Shown here in pieces: positions 27,458 to 36,206 of a stretch of DNA of 64,000 nt. The notes under the pieces were generated by a model, which was given only the letters and a program-made list of their open reading frames with translations, searched no databases and was not told the DNA's origin. The DNA comes from Williamsia sp. 1135 (GTDB taxonomy: Bacteria; Actinomycetota; Actinomycetes; Mycobacteriales; Mycobacteriaceae), in NCBI RefSeq assembly GCF_002095395.1, contig NZ_MJEI01000099.1, positions 108,635 through 172,634 on the forward strand, read 5' to 3'. The position numbers and the translations under genes were made by a program. Within the stretch, counting starts at the first letter, position 1; each line of letters begins with the position of its first letter.

Positions 27458-28599
27458 ACTCTGCGCTGCTGCGGGAACTGGTTCCCGCAGTGATCGGCGT
27501 CCTCGTCCGGCGTGGAGCGGATTTCGCGTCGGCCGAGGACGCCGTGCAGGAGGCCTTGATCCAGGCGCTGGACGTCTGGCCGGCCGATCCGCCACGGGAT
27601 CCCAAGGCGTGGCTGGTCTCGGTGGCGTGGCGCAGGTTCATCGACGCCACCCGCTCCGACTCCTCGCGTCGCGGTCGGGAAGTCGCGGTGGACCTCGAGC
27701 CCCCGCCCGGGCAGGCGTCGGCTGTGGACGACACGCTTGCGCTCTACTTCCTCTGCGCGCACCCGACGCTGCCACCGGCATCCGCCGTGGCGTTGACGCT
27801 GCGAGCGGTCGGTGGTCTGACCACGAGGCAGATCGCGCTGGCGTATCTGATCCCGGAAGCGACGATGGCGCAACGAATCAGCCGGGCCAAGCGGCGGATC
27901 GCCGGTATTCGGCTCGATGAGCCCGGTGACCTCCACACCGTGTTGCGGGTCCTCTACCTCGTGTTCAACGAGGGCTACGGCGGGGATGTCGATCTGGCGG
28001 CCGAGGCAATCCGGATCACCCGCCAGCTCGTCGCGCTGACCGACGAGCCGGAGGTCGCCGGTCTGTTGGCGTTGATGCTCCTTCATCACGCCCGCCGCGA
28101 GACCCGCACGGGCGCGGGAGGACGTCTCATTCCGCTGGCGGAGCAGGACAGGTCGCGGTGGGACTCGCGCCTGATCGCCGAGGGCGTGACGATCCTGCAT
28201 ACCGCGTTGGCCCGCGATCGCCTCGGTGAATACCAGGCACAGGCGGCGATCGCGGCGCTGCACGCCGACGCCACGAGCACGCCCGAGACCGATTGGGTCC
28301 AGATCGTGGAGTGGTACGACGAATTGGTGGCCCTCACCGACAGTCCGGTGGTCCGGCTGAACCGTGCGGTCGCGGTCGGGGAGGCGGACGGTCCGCAGGC
28401 GGGGTTGGCCGCCCTGTCGGACGTCAGCCCGGATCTACCGCGCCATACCGCAGTGCGGGCCTACCTGCATGAACGAGCAGGTGATCTCAAACGGGCTGCT
28501 GCGCTGTATTCGGAAGCGTCCCGGCTGGCGACCAGTGTCGGAGAAGGCGACCACCTCACGCGAGAGGCTGCGCGGGTGCGGCAGATCCTGCCATCGTGA
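27454..28599 (+). CDS. ECF sigma factor, ECF42 type
   Basis: Sigma factor of 381 residues. Sigma2 includes FASAEDAVQEALIQALDVWP and DPKAWLVSVAWRRFIDATRS; sigma4 is GLTTRQIALAYLIPEATMAQ with RISRAKRRI. About 200 extra C-terminal residues (from VLRVLYLVFNEGYGG on) form the helical TPR-like domain of ECF42, with DELVALTDSPVVRLNRAVAV. No anti-sigma factor is adjacent, as expected for this group, whose activity depends on the C-terminal domain. Starts at a GTG overlapping the DGPF gene stop. Confidence 0.92.
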   Translation: MNSALLRELVPAVIGVLVRRGADFASAEDAVQEALIQALDVWPADPPRDPKAWLVSVAWRRFIDATRSDSSRRGREVAVDLEPPPGQASAVDDTLALYFLCAHPTLPPASAVALTLRAVGGLTTRQIALAYLIPEATMAQRISRAKRRIAGIRLDEPGDLHTVLRVLYLVFNEGYGGDVDLAAEAIRITRQLVALTDEPEVAGLLALMLLHHARRETRTGAGGRLIPLAEQDRSRWDSRLIAEGVTILHTALARDRLGEYQAQAAIAALHADATSTPETDWVQIVEWYDELVALTDSPVVRLNRAVAVGEADGPQAGLAALSDVSPDLPRHTAVRAYLHERAGDLKRAAALYSEASRLATSVGEGDHLTREAARVRQILPS

Positions 28600-28672
28600 T
28601 CTGCCGGCAGCGAGAATAATTCGGCGGTTTCGCTTGCGCGACATCCTCCGTTCCCCATATTGTTACGGAGTT

Positions 28673-28689
28673 GGTCCGCCTGGCGGACC
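28673..28689. terminator. Short GC hairpin between convergent genes
   Basis: GGTCCGCC-T-GGCGGACC lies in the 177-base gap between the ECF gene and the convergent TetR gene. Its position suits a bidirectional terminator; there is no U-tract. Nothing else was seen in the gap. Confidence 0.4.
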
Positions 28690-28776
28690 CGAGGGGGATG
28701 CGTCGGTTGGGACGCCTTCGATACGTTCGATCCGTATGTCCTCCACCACGAGTTCGCGGTCGGCGCACTTCATCGG

Positions 28777-29379
28777 TCACGGCCGCGGATACATGAGCGC
28801 AGGGCCGAGCCATCGTTCGAGGTAGCTTCGCAGATCTTCTGCGTTGCGGGGTGGGCTACCGGGATCGATCACGAACGACTGGATGAGCCGGAGAACGAAC
28901 TCGACCAGTTCGTCCAGCGCTCGTTCGTCGAATCCTGCGGCCTGCCAATCGATGTCGAGACGACTCAGCATCATCTGTCCGAAGCCGCGAGCGGTGTCCG
29001 ACGTTATGCCCGCCGAATACTTGCCCTGCTGGGACGGGGCGAGCAGCACACTCAGGTGGGGCTGCCGGGGCAGGGTCTCCAGCGTGTACGCAACTGCTTC
29101 GATGACGGCCTGGGCGGGACGGACTTCACCCACGAGGTGTTCTGCCAGTTCTGCGAGGTAGTCGTCGGCCGCTCGAATGGCCGTCGCGGCGAGGAGTTCA
29201 TCTGCGCGCGAGAAATACCGGTACACCGTTTGGCGGGTGACGCCGAGCAGGCGAGCGACCTCCGCGATGTTGAAGTCGTCGCCGCGTTCGTCGACGACGG
29301 TACGTGCGGCGGTGAGTATTCGGTCGACGGCCTCGTCGTCGGATTTCGGGGTGGCGCCGGACCAGCCGTGGGTTCTCAT
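28777..29379 (-). CDS. TetR family transcriptional regulator
   Basis: Regulator of 200 residues. The N-terminal HTH is DDFNIAEVARLLGVTRQTVY with RYFSRADELL following. The C-terminal ligand domain is not recognised. It is divergent from an NAD-dependent epimerase gene, and the gap holds an ACCATACA-N12-TGTATGGT operator. The same operator recurs near 35.08 kb ahead of an alpha/beta hydrolase gene, so this protein may control both. Confidence 0.9.
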   Translation of the reverse strand: MRTHGWSGATPKSDDEAVDRILTAARTVVDERGDDFNIAEVARLLGVTRQTVYRYFSRADELLAATAIRAADDYLAELAEHLVGEVRPAQAVIEAVAYTLETLPRQPHLSVLLAPSQQGKYSAGITSDTARGFGQMMLSRLDIDWQAAGFDERALDELVEFVLRLIQSFVIDPGSPPRNAEDLRSYLERWLGPALMYPRP

Positions 29380-29455
29380 GGTCCGATCCCGAACCGGCGT
29401 CGCCGACCGTTCGGCGACCGGCGTTGCTCTTCGATCGCCCTGACATACACAAATA

Positions 29456-29484
29456 GACCATACACTTTCGCGCCAATGTATGGT
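29456..29484. promoter_or_regulatory. TetR operator, copy 1 (ACCATACA-N12-TGTATGGT)
   Basis: Perfect eight-base inverted arms ACCATACA (29457-29464) and TGTATGGT (29477-29484) with a 12-base spacer, between the TetR and epimerase starts. An identical arm/spacer arrangement is at 35066-35093. Confidence 0.65.
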
Positions 29485-29523
29485 GTGGTCGCAGTCGACG
29501 GATCAACGGAAAGCGAGCCCGCC

Positions 29524-30585
29524 ATGACCACCGCTCAGACCGTCCTGGTGACGGGTGCCTTTGGTTTGGTGGGCTCGTCGGTGGTGACCGAACTGGTGAG
29601 CCGGGGTCACAACGTCGTGGCGACAGACCTGGAATCACCTGCGAACCGAAAGGTCGCATTGAAAAGGCCTGGGGCGCAGGTGTGGTGGGCCGATCTCACC
29701 GACCCCGCCGACGTCGAGAAGCTGCTCACCTCGGTCGCGCCAGATTCGATCATCCACCTGGCGGCGGTGATCCCTCCGCTCTGCTACGCGCGTCCCGACA
29801 TCGCCCGCAAGGTCAATGTCGGCGCGACAGAGAATTTGGTGCGCGCCGCGTCGGCGATGCCCGTACCGGCCCGATTCGTCCAGGCGTCGAGCGTTGCTGT
29901 GTACGGACCACGCAACCCCTACCGCGAGACAGAACTGCTGACCGCGCAGACGCCTCGTCGCCCGGCGGATGTCTACGGCACCCAGAAAGCGGCCGCGGAA
30001 GACATCGTCCAGTCTTCTGGATTGCAGTGGGCGATACTGCGACTCGGCGGGGTTCTGACCGCGGAACTAGGTGCGACCATCAACCCGGACGCCGTGTTCT
30101 TCGAGGCGTCTCTGCCGGCTGACGGACGGATCCAGACGGTGGATGTACGCGATGTGGCCACCGCATTCGTCAACGCGTGCACCATCGAAAAGGAACCGGC
30201 TGTGTATCTGATCGGTGGCGATGACAGCCATCGGCTGCGCCAGTCCGACATCGCCTCTGCGACCTCGGCGGCCATCGGTTTGTCCGGTGGTTTTCCGGCG
30301 GGTAGGCCAGGTGATCCGGGCAACGACCCGAGTTGGTTCGCCACCGACTGGATGGACACGGAGTCGTCACAGCGAGTTCTCGCGTTTCAGGAGCACTCGT
30401 TCGCCAATCTCATGGCCGACACCAGGCGTGCGGCCGGGTGGAGACGCCACGTGGTCCGGCCCACGTCGCGGTTGGCGCGCGCAGTTCTCACCCGCAGATC
30501 TCCGTATCGCGGCTATCCCGGTTCGTACGCCGATCCGTGGGGAGTCGTGGCAGCGAAGTGGGGTCCGGCAGCGTCACCGGAGTGA
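29524..30585 (+). CDS. NAD-dependent epimerase/dehydratase family protein
   Basis: Extended short-chain dehydrogenase of 353 residues. The NAD-binding motif VLVTGAFGLVGSSVV is near the start, followed by DLTDPADVEKLL, SIIHLAAVIPP and the catalytic tyrosine motif DVYGTQKAAAED (Y-x3-K). The Ser is in VQASSVAVYG. I started at the ATG at 29524; a longer open frame runs upstream through the operator. It would act on a sugar nucleotide, steroid or acyl substrate, not specified by sequence. Likely repressed by the divergent TetR protein. Confidence 0.88.
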   Translation: MTTAQTVLVTGAFGLVGSSVVTELVSRGHNVVATDLESPANRKVALKRPGAQVWWADLTDPADVEKLLTSVAPDSIIHLAAVIPPLCYARPDIARKVNVGATENLVRAASAMPVPARFVQASSVAVYGPRNPYRETELLTAQTPRRPADVYGTQKAAAEDIVQSSGLQWAILRLGGVLTAELGATINPDAVFFEASLPADGRIQTVDVRDVATAFVNACTIEKEPAVYLIGGDDSHRLRQSDIASATSAAIGLSGGFPAGRPGDPGNDPSWFATDWMDTESSQRVLAFQEHSFANLMADTRRAAGWRRHVVRPTSRLARAVLTRRSPYRGYPGSYADPWGVVAAKWGPAASPE

Positions 30586-30600
30586 AGAGGTAAAGTAGCC

Positions 30601-30619
30601 ATACGAAACCTATTCGTAC
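30601..30619. promoter_or_regulatory. Second TetR operator, copy 1 (TACGAA-N5-TTCGTA)
   Basis: Inverted arms TACGAA (30602-30607) and TTCGTA (30613-30618) lie 14 bases before the start of the second TetR gene. The same palindrome with the same spacer recurs at 31317-31333 ahead of the WS/DGAT gene. Confidence 0.65.
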
Positions 30620-30632
30620 GGGAGGTCGGCCT

Positions 30633-31226
30633 ATGACGGTGTCAGAACAAGAATCGGCTGCACCGGCAGTGCGTCGGCGACGCGTGAACCACGAGGCTGT
30701 CATCGCGGCCGCTCAACAGATGGTCGACGAATTCGGTCCCGACGCACTGACGATGACAGCGCTCGCCTCGAGTCTCGGCGTGCGGGTTTCGTCGCTGTAC
30801 AACCACGTGAAGAGCCTGGACGAGATCAAGAACGAACTGCAGTTGCGTGCCATGCGTGAGCTGGGCGACCTCGCCAAGCGGGCCGCGATGGGCCGGACAG
30901 GGGTGGACGGTCTACGGATACTCGCCCGTGTGTTCGTGGACTACGCCGCGAAGTGGCCTCATCGATGCAGGTCACTGACCCGAGTCCCTGCCGACACCGC
31001 GGCGTTCTCGGCGGCGAGCGCGGAAGCGGGTGAAGCGCTCGCTGTCATGATCCGCACGGCGGGGGTCGCCGATGAGCGGGTTTTGCAGACGCAACTCGCG
31101 CTGTTCGCCGCGATCAGCGGTTTCGTCACATTGCAGCTGTCCGGCTTCTTCGCAGCGTTCGGCAACGCCGACGACGTATTCGAGCAGATCTTGCGTGGTG
31201 CGGTCACCGCGGCGGTTGTCGGCTGA
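30633..31226 (+). CDS. TetR family transcriptional regulator (WHG-type C-terminal domain)
   Basis: Regulator of 197 residues. The HTH is ALTMTALASSLGVRVSSLYN with HVKSLDEI. The C-terminal part, with LARVFVDYAAKWPHRCRSLT and ISGFVTLQLSGFFAAFGNAD, resembles the TetR_C WHG domain. Preceded by GGGAGG at good spacing. Its own promoter and that of the downstream WS/DGAT gene share a TACGAA-N5-TTCGTA palindrome, so autoregulation and control of the lipid gene are likely. Confidence 0.9.
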   Translation: MTVSEQESAAPAVRRRRVNHEAVIAAAQQMVDEFGPDALTMTALASSLGVRVSSLYNHVKSLDEIKNELQLRAMRELGDLAKRAAMGRTGVDGLRILARVFVDYAAKWPHRCRSLTRVPADTAAFSAASAEAGEALAVMIRTAGVADERVLQTQLALFAAISGFVTLQLSGFFAAFGNADDVFEQILRGAVTAAVVG

Positions 31227-31315
31227 CCCTCGCCGCGCGGGCTGACGCCCGACGCCTGCGGTGATGTGGGCCACGAATGCCGATCGCCGAGGCGCGGTTT
31301 GTTATGGTCGCTTCA

Positions 31316-31334
31316 ATACGAATACCTTTCGTAT
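31316..31334. promoter_or_regulatory. Second TetR operator, copy 2 (TACGAA-N5-TTCGTA)
   Basis: Extended arms ATACGAA and TTCGTAT (31316-31334) around a five-base spacer, 50 bases upstream of the WS/DGAT start. A further TACGAA half site follows at 31338-31343. Confidence 0.65.
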
Positions 31335-31383
31335 AAATACGAAGCCAAGCAGCTGGCGTGTCCCGCAGAGGAGGCGAGGGATC

Positions 31384-32676
31384 GTGGAACGAATGTCCGG
31401 GCCGGACGCCCTGATGCTGAACATGGAAACCGCGACGACGCCGATGCACACGCTCAAGCTCGGAATCCTCGACACCGGGCGTCGCGGAAGTCCGTTGAGT
31501 CTCGAGGAGATCCGCACCGCCCTGGCTCTGCATCTCGGCGCGTTCCCAAGGGCGACGCAGCGCGTGACCTCGATCCGTGGGCACCGGGCGCGGCCCTTTT
31601 GGGTGACCGATACCGACTTCCGATTGGACCAGCACCTGGAGGAGGTGACTCTGGAGGGTCCCGGCGACGAGTCCTTCGATGAACTGCTCGCCGAACTCGC
31701 AATCAGGCGGCTGCCACGTGAGCGGCCACTGTGGGCTCTCACCTTGGTCCACGGTCTCGCCGACGGCAGACAGGCTGTGGTGGTGCGGGTTCATCACGCG
31801 GTGGCCGACGGGTTGGCGGCGCTGAATTGTTTTCTCCACGCCACGAGCGAGTCTGCCGGTGGTCCGCTGCCGCAGCGCCACCCACTTCCAGAGCCCGGCT
31901 CTCCCGTCGCGGACGGACGGGATCTCGATCGTCGGCAGATGCGAGCACTGGCGCGCCGCGACACCCTGCGGCTGGTCGCCGATCTGCCGTCGGTCGTCGC
32001 CGGCGTCGCCCGCACGGCGCGCGCGGCATATCGGTTCGATCGCCGCGCTCTGGTGCCACGTTTCATGGGTGCGCAGCGGACCAGTTTCAGCACCCCCAGT
32101 GCGCATCGCCGCCGATGTGCTCGAAGTGTGCTGGAACTGGCCGATGTTCAGCGCGCGGCAGTCGCGACCGGCACCACGGTCAACGGTGTCTTCCATGGCA
32201 TCGTCGCGGCGGCGGTCCGTCAGGAGATGATCGCTCGCGACGAGGTGAGCTCCAATCCGTCGGTGGCGATGTTCGGGGTGTGCCGGGACCTGACGTCGAC
32301 CAGGACCGAGGGCAACGATCTGGCGACGGCTGCAGCGTATCTCCACACGGAGGTTGCCGACCCGATAGAACGGGTGCGCAGGACGGCGGAGAGTTGCTCC
32401 GCATCCGTGGCCCTGCGCCGGGCGACGGGCTTCGAACTCACCGATCAGTTGGCAACCTACACAGGACGTTTGGGTCCGCGTGCTCGACCTATCGCGGCCC
32501 CGATCGCCCCTCGGGTCATGAACAACGTGACCACGGCCAACATGCCGGGGCCGAGGCGGCCCCGTTGGGTCGGCGACATCAAAGTCGAGTCATGGACATC
32601 GTTCGCGCTGGCCATCGCACCTGCCGACGTCAACCTGACCGCGTACAGCTACGCGGGAGTCCTTTCTCTCGGTTGA
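31384..32676 (+). CDS. Wax ester synthase/diacylglycerol acyltransferase (WS/DGAT), 3' frame change
   Basis: Acyltransferase that would esterify acyl-CoA to a diacylglycerol or fatty alcohol for storage lipid. The start GTG gives VERMSGPDALMLNMETATTP, matching WS/DGAT N termini, with GAGGAGG upstream. The catalytic motif HHAVADG and ERPLWALTLVHGLADGRQAV are clear. The frame ends at 32676 after SYAGVLSLG, but the family's C-terminal helix continues one frame over (ITTPESMPDPARFLRRMSEA) to a stop at 32810. A one-base loss near 32673 would explain it. The product is 430 residues against about 475 expected. The catalytic core is intact. Confidence 0.85.
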   Translation: MERMSGPDALMLNMETATTPMHTLKLGILDTGRRGSPLSLEEIRTALALHLGAFPRATQRVTSIRGHRARPFWVTDTDFRLDQHLEEVTLEGPGDESFDELLAELAIRRLPRERPLWALTLVHGLADGRQAVVVRVHHAVADGLAALNCFLHATSESAGGPLPQRHPLPEPGSPVADGRDLDRRQMRALARRDTLRLVADLPSVVAGVARTARAAYRFDRRALVPRFMGAQRTSFSTPSAHRRRCARSVLELADVQRAAVATGTTVNGVFHGIVAAAVRQEMIARDEVSSNPSVAMFGVCRDLTSTRTEGNDLATAAAYLHTEVADPIERVRRTAESCSASVALRRATGFELTDQLATYTGRLGPRARPIAAPIAPRVMNNVTTANMPGPRRPRWVGDIKVESWTSFALAIAPADVNLTAYSYAGVLSLG

Positions 32677-32796
32677 TCACCACGCCGGAGTCGATGCCCG
32701 ACCCGGCCCGATTCCTCCGCCGGATGAGCGAGGCACTTCAAGAACTGACCGAAGCCCTGGCCGCACGGGGCCTCCTGGATACGAGAACGTCTCGCC

Positions 32797-33708
32797 GTGA
32801 CCACATCTGACGACAGCGACGATCGAGGCCGTTGGACCAATCGCTTCGAGTCTTCCCTCACGAGGTTGAGCCTGATCGCCGAGGTGATGCCGCGTGCTGT
32901 CGTCAGTGCTCGGACGGCGAGTCGGCGACCGCCGCACCGCTCGATTCCCCCGTCGTCCTTCGGAGTCCGGACGGTAGGAGAGTCGGCCCTCGATGAGTTC
33001 TTCATCGCGGCATTCTCCATGGTGCGGGCGGTTCCCGACGAGCATGTGGTGCGGGCCTACGTGAACGAATGTGCCCGCGAGGCCGTCGCGGTGAAAGCTC
33101 TGGGCGTGGGGGTCAACCTCGCGCCGACCGAGTTGTCGATCACCCGCAAGCTCCGGAGGAATCTCGGGGGGATGTCCTATGACCGCATCGACTTCACCTG
33201 CGCCCCTGTGTATTCGATGCGCGCGGGTGCGGAAGAATCCGAAGCGGATACGGTCGCGACGGCCCGCATGCTCGTGCACCAGGACAAGGGTCACCCGTGG
33301 CTGCTGTGGGTGCACGGCGCCGGTCAAGGACGTATCGACGATCTCCTGTCATTGCGTGCCGCGCAGTTGCACGAACTCGGATACAACGTCGTCTTCCCGG
33401 TGCTGCCAGGCCATGGTCTGCGCCGCCGTCGCGGCGGGGTCTATCCCAGCTTCGATGTCTTGACCAACGTGGAACTCACGGTGCGGGCTGTCGCAGAGGT
33501 GCGGGCGCTGATCCAGTGGATGGCGACCGTGGACGACACCCCGGTGTCGGTCGGCGGGATCTCGCTGGGCGGACCCATCGCGGGTCTGATCGCAGGCCTC
33601 GAACCCAGCGTGGAATCCGTGTTGGCGGTGGTGCCGATGCTGGACCTGCACGAGACGATGGCCCACCATCTCGTCCGCGGGGGAGACCGGGCCGGGTCGA
33701 TCCACTGA
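32797..33708 (+). CDS. Alpha/beta hydrolase, C-terminally truncated
   Basis: Cytosolic alpha/beta hydrolase-type protein of 303 residues. The oxyanion region is HPWLLWVHGAGQGRIDD and the nucleophile elbow is VGGISLGGPIAG (Ser in GISLGG). The sequence stops at DLHETMAHHLVRGGDRAGSI, before the strand carrying the catalytic Asp and His, so perhaps 80-100 residues are missing. The GTG start overlaps the shifted end of WS/DGAT by 14 bases, which supports that longer WS/DGAT frame being ancestral. It meets a convergent gene seven bases later. Confidence 0.75.
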   Translation: MTTSDDSDDRGRWTNRFESSLTRLSLIAEVMPRAVVSARTASRRPPHRSIPPSSFGVRTVGESALDEFFIAAFSMVRAVPDEHVVRAYVNECAREAVAVKALGVGVNLAPTELSITRKLRRNLGGMSYDRIDFTCAPVYSMRAGAEESEADTVATARMLVHQDKGHPWLLWVHGAGQGRIDDLLSLRAAQLHELGYNVVFPVLPGHGLRRRRGGVYPSFDVLTNVELTVRAVAEVRALIQWMATVDDTPVSVGGISLGGPIAGLIAGLEPSVESVLAVVPMLDLHETMAHHLVRGGDRAGSIH

Positions 33709-33715
33709 GCAGATC

Positions 33716-35059
33716 TCAGGTCAGAGCGTCGGGTTCGGCATCGGCCAGGAGCTCGTCGCGGTCGGATTCGAGGACGACACCGGCGGCGATCGCGGCGTCG
33801 GTGGCGGCGGTGTACCGCCGCAGGTAGTCGTCGACATCGCGGTATCTCTGGGCAAGTACTGCCGGCTCGATTCGATCGGTTCTGCCGAACAGGCGGCAGA
33901 TCCGGGACTCGTCTTGTCGCCCGAGGCCGCTGAGGACAGCCACGGGGACGTCGACGCAGGGTGTGCGCACACCACCGCAGACATTGCCCACATCGTCTGT
34001 CTCGAAACGAATCTCACCCTCCGTGGGGTTCGTGGTGAGCAGGCGCTCTGCAGGCGCCGGACCCTCACCCGTCCTGACCCAACGGGTCAGTGCGCGTAGC
34101 GCGGCACGCAATACGAACCGCTGTTGGCCCCTGTTCACCGGACCCGAGCATCCGAGGAACTCCTCGAACGGACCGACCAGGTAGCGGTCGGCATGAGCGT
34201 TGCCGGCTATCTCCCACAGTCGGAACAGCGGCCCATCCTTCTGTCGCGCATCGTGATAGCGGAAGTCGCCCAGGATGTCGGTCTCGGTCTGAACGACGAA
34301 GACAGGGACGGTGAGGTCGTCACGTATCGGCGTCGCCGGTTGCCGGAAGACGGGTAGCAGGTCGATCGCGCGCTCAGGTGTGTGTAGCGGCAGGCCTGCG
34401 GCGGCCCGGCTGTGAATCAGGAATCCGTCGAAGATGTTGTCCAGCTGGGACACACAGTTGACGTAAGTCGTGAGCGCGAGAGCGGATTGCGATTCTCCGA
34501 TTGCGAGCAAACAGGTGATGTCGACATGTTCGAGGGGTCCTTGCGAACCTCCCAGTGCCCCGGCGACCTGGGTGAAGATGTCGTAGCAAAACATATCTCC
34601 CGGGTGGGACAGCTCCTGGTACCGCTGCTGGCCGATCAGGCCGGGGGCCGGTGTCGACCCCGCGGCGCCGACGGTTCCCTGGCCGCCGGCGACACCGATG
34701 TATTGGGCGGAGATGCCCACCCATATATCTCCGTTCCGAACCAGTTCCTCTGCGAGATAGGTATATCCGGCACCGGCATCGGAGCCACTGCTGACATTGA
34801 GCCATTCCACGACGACGTTGCCGCTGCAGCGTGCGCTCTCGGCCGGTTGTCGCACCAGCGCGCGAGTGCAGAAATCGGCGACGCCGGTCACCGTCACGGG
34901 GTCGCCGCTTTCAGGTGGTGCGACCTCGAAGGACCGCGCCTCGCCGCGCACCGCGAACTCGGTCTCGTCGTATCCGGCCGCGGCGAGATCGGGACCCGGA
35001 GTGGCGGCGACCAGTCCGCCGCCGTCTGCCCGGGCCAACTCGGTGAAGGAGGCAACCAT
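33716..35059 (-). CDS. Alpha/beta hydrolase domain-containing protein (Abhydrolase_10 type)
   Basis: Protein of 447 residues. The motif CLLAIGESQSALALTTYVNC holds the putative nucleophile Ser (GESQSA), and VVVEWLNVSSGSDAGAGYTY, ELVRNGDIWVGISAQYIGVA and FLIHSRAAAGLPLH are typical of this uncharacterised family. I chose the ATG at 35059; an ATG at 35074 would put the start inside the operator. The promoter carries a second copy of the TetR operator found at 29.46 kb. Substrate unknown. Confidence 0.82.
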   Translation of the reverse strand: MVASFTELARADGGGLVAATPGPDLAAAGYDETEFAVRGEARSFEVAPPESGDPVTVTGVADFCTRALVRQPAESARCSGNVVVEWLNVSSGSDAGAGYTYLAEELVRNGDIWVGISAQYIGVAGGQGTVGAAGSTPAPGLIGQQRYQELSHPGDMFCYDIFTQVAGALGGSQGPLEHVDITCLLAIGESQSALALTTYVNCVSQLDNIFDGFLIHSRAAAGLPLHTPERAIDLLPVFRQPATPIRDDLTVPVFVVQTETDILGDFRYHDARQKDGPLFRLWEIAGNAHADRYLVGPFEEFLGCSGPVNRGQQRFVLRAALRALTRWVRTGEGPAPAERLLTTNPTEGEIRFETDDVGNVCGGVRTPCVDVPVAVLSGLGRQDESRICRLFGRTDRIEPAVLAQRYRDVDDYLRRYTAATDAAIAAGVVLESDRDELLADAEPDALT

Positions 35060-35064
35060 GATCT

Positions 35065-35094
35065 GACCATACATGCGCGGGCAGCTGTATGGTC
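35065..35094. promoter_or_regulatory. TetR operator, copy 2 (ACCATACA-N12-TGTATGGT)
   Basis: Arms GACCATACA (35065-35073) and TGTATGGTC (35086-35094) are perfect complements with a 12-base spacer, as in the copy at 29457-29484. It sits directly upstream of the Abhydrolase_10 gene. Confidence 0.65.
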
Positions 35095-35134
35095 TGGCAA
35101 GCTCGGTGTGTTTTTCAGCGCCCCCGGATCGGTA

Positions 35135-35995
35135 TCAGTTCAGGGCGGCCGCAAGCCGCCGCCACTGCTCGCGCGGATACGCCTGCGGATCGGTGTCGAG
35201 CACTTGGACGCAGACGTGATCGGCACCCGCCGACCGGTGTTCGTCCACCCGGCGTGCGATGGCGGCCTCGTCGCCCCACGCGATGATCGCGTCGAACAAC
35301 CGGTCCGACACCGTGTCGATGTCCTCCTGGGTGAACCCCGACCGCAGCAGATTGTTCGCGTAGTTCGGCAGTTGCAGATAGCTGCGGAGCCATTCGGTGC
35401 CGATCGAGCGGGCGTGGTCGGCATCGGTGGTCAGGATCGCGGTCTGCTCGGGCAGCAGCAGTGGGCCTTCGCCCAGGGTTTCTCGGGCCGTGGCGGTGAA
35501 ATCCGGGGTGACCAGGTACGGATGCGACCCGTTGGCACGAGTTGCGGACAGCCGCAGCATCTTCGGGCCCAAAGCGGCCAACACACGTGCCTCGACGGGG
35601 ACCGTCTCCTCGGCGGCATCGAGCCCCTCGAGGAACGCTTCGGTGGCCGCGAGAGGCTTCTTGTACCGGCCCGGATTGCCCGCGTCGATCAACGGCGCGT
35701 GCGAGACCCCGATGCCGAGCAGCAGCCGGTCCCCGTGCCTGCCGGTCAGGGTGGTGTACTGCGCCGCGACATCGGCCGGTTCGTGCATCCAGAGGTTGAG
35801 GATGCCCGTCGCGATGACCGACTCGGTCGTCGCTCGCAGGAGATTGGCGACTGCATCGAACACCGGGCCGCCCACGTCCGGGATCCACAACGCCGAGTAC
35901 CCCAACTCGTCGAGCTCTGCGGCTGCCTCCGCGGACTGGGCGAGATCGCCGTAACGCAACTGCGAACTCCAGATACCTACGCCTGCGAGCTTCAA
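35135..35995 (-). CDS. LLM-class F420-dependent oxidoreductase
   Basis: Luciferase-like monooxygenase family protein of 286 residues. It opens GVGIWSSQLRYGDLAQSAEA, with LDELGYSALWIPDVGGPVFD, ATGILNLWMHEPADVAAQ and LLLGIGVSHAPLIDAG, as in actinobacterial F420-dependent LLM enzymes. The start is a TTG behind a strong GGAGGAG. A C-terminal SAGADHVCVQVLDTDP closes the barrel. Substrate unknown. Confidence 0.88.
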   Translation of the reverse strand: MKLAGVGIWSSQLRYGDLAQSAEAAAELDELGYSALWIPDVGGPVFDAVANLLRATTESVIATGILNLWMHEPADVAAQYTTLTGRHGDRLLLGIGVSHAPLIDAGNPGRYKKPLAATEAFLEGLDAAEETVPVEARVLAALGPKMLRLSATRANGSHPYLVTPDFTATARETLGEGPLLLPEQTAILTTDADHARSIGTEWLRSYLQLPNYANNLLRSGFTQEDIDTVSDRLFDAIIAWGDEAAIARRVDEHRSAGADHVCVQVLDTDPQAYPREQWRRLAAALN

Positions 35996-36206
35996 GACTC
36001 TCCTCCTCGGTGACGCCGAGAACTGGCGTTCTGCCGGTCCTCGTGCGCTCAGTGGTAGCTGGTCGCCGATGCTAGCCGACGGCGGATCCACGGCAGGGTC
36101 GGTATTCCGGTGCGCTGTGGGAACAGGGATGTGCGCGCAGGGTCAGATGGCCCCGGGCAGGCGCGCATAAGGTGAGCCCACCTTGGTTCACATCGAAAGG
36201 CTTGCC

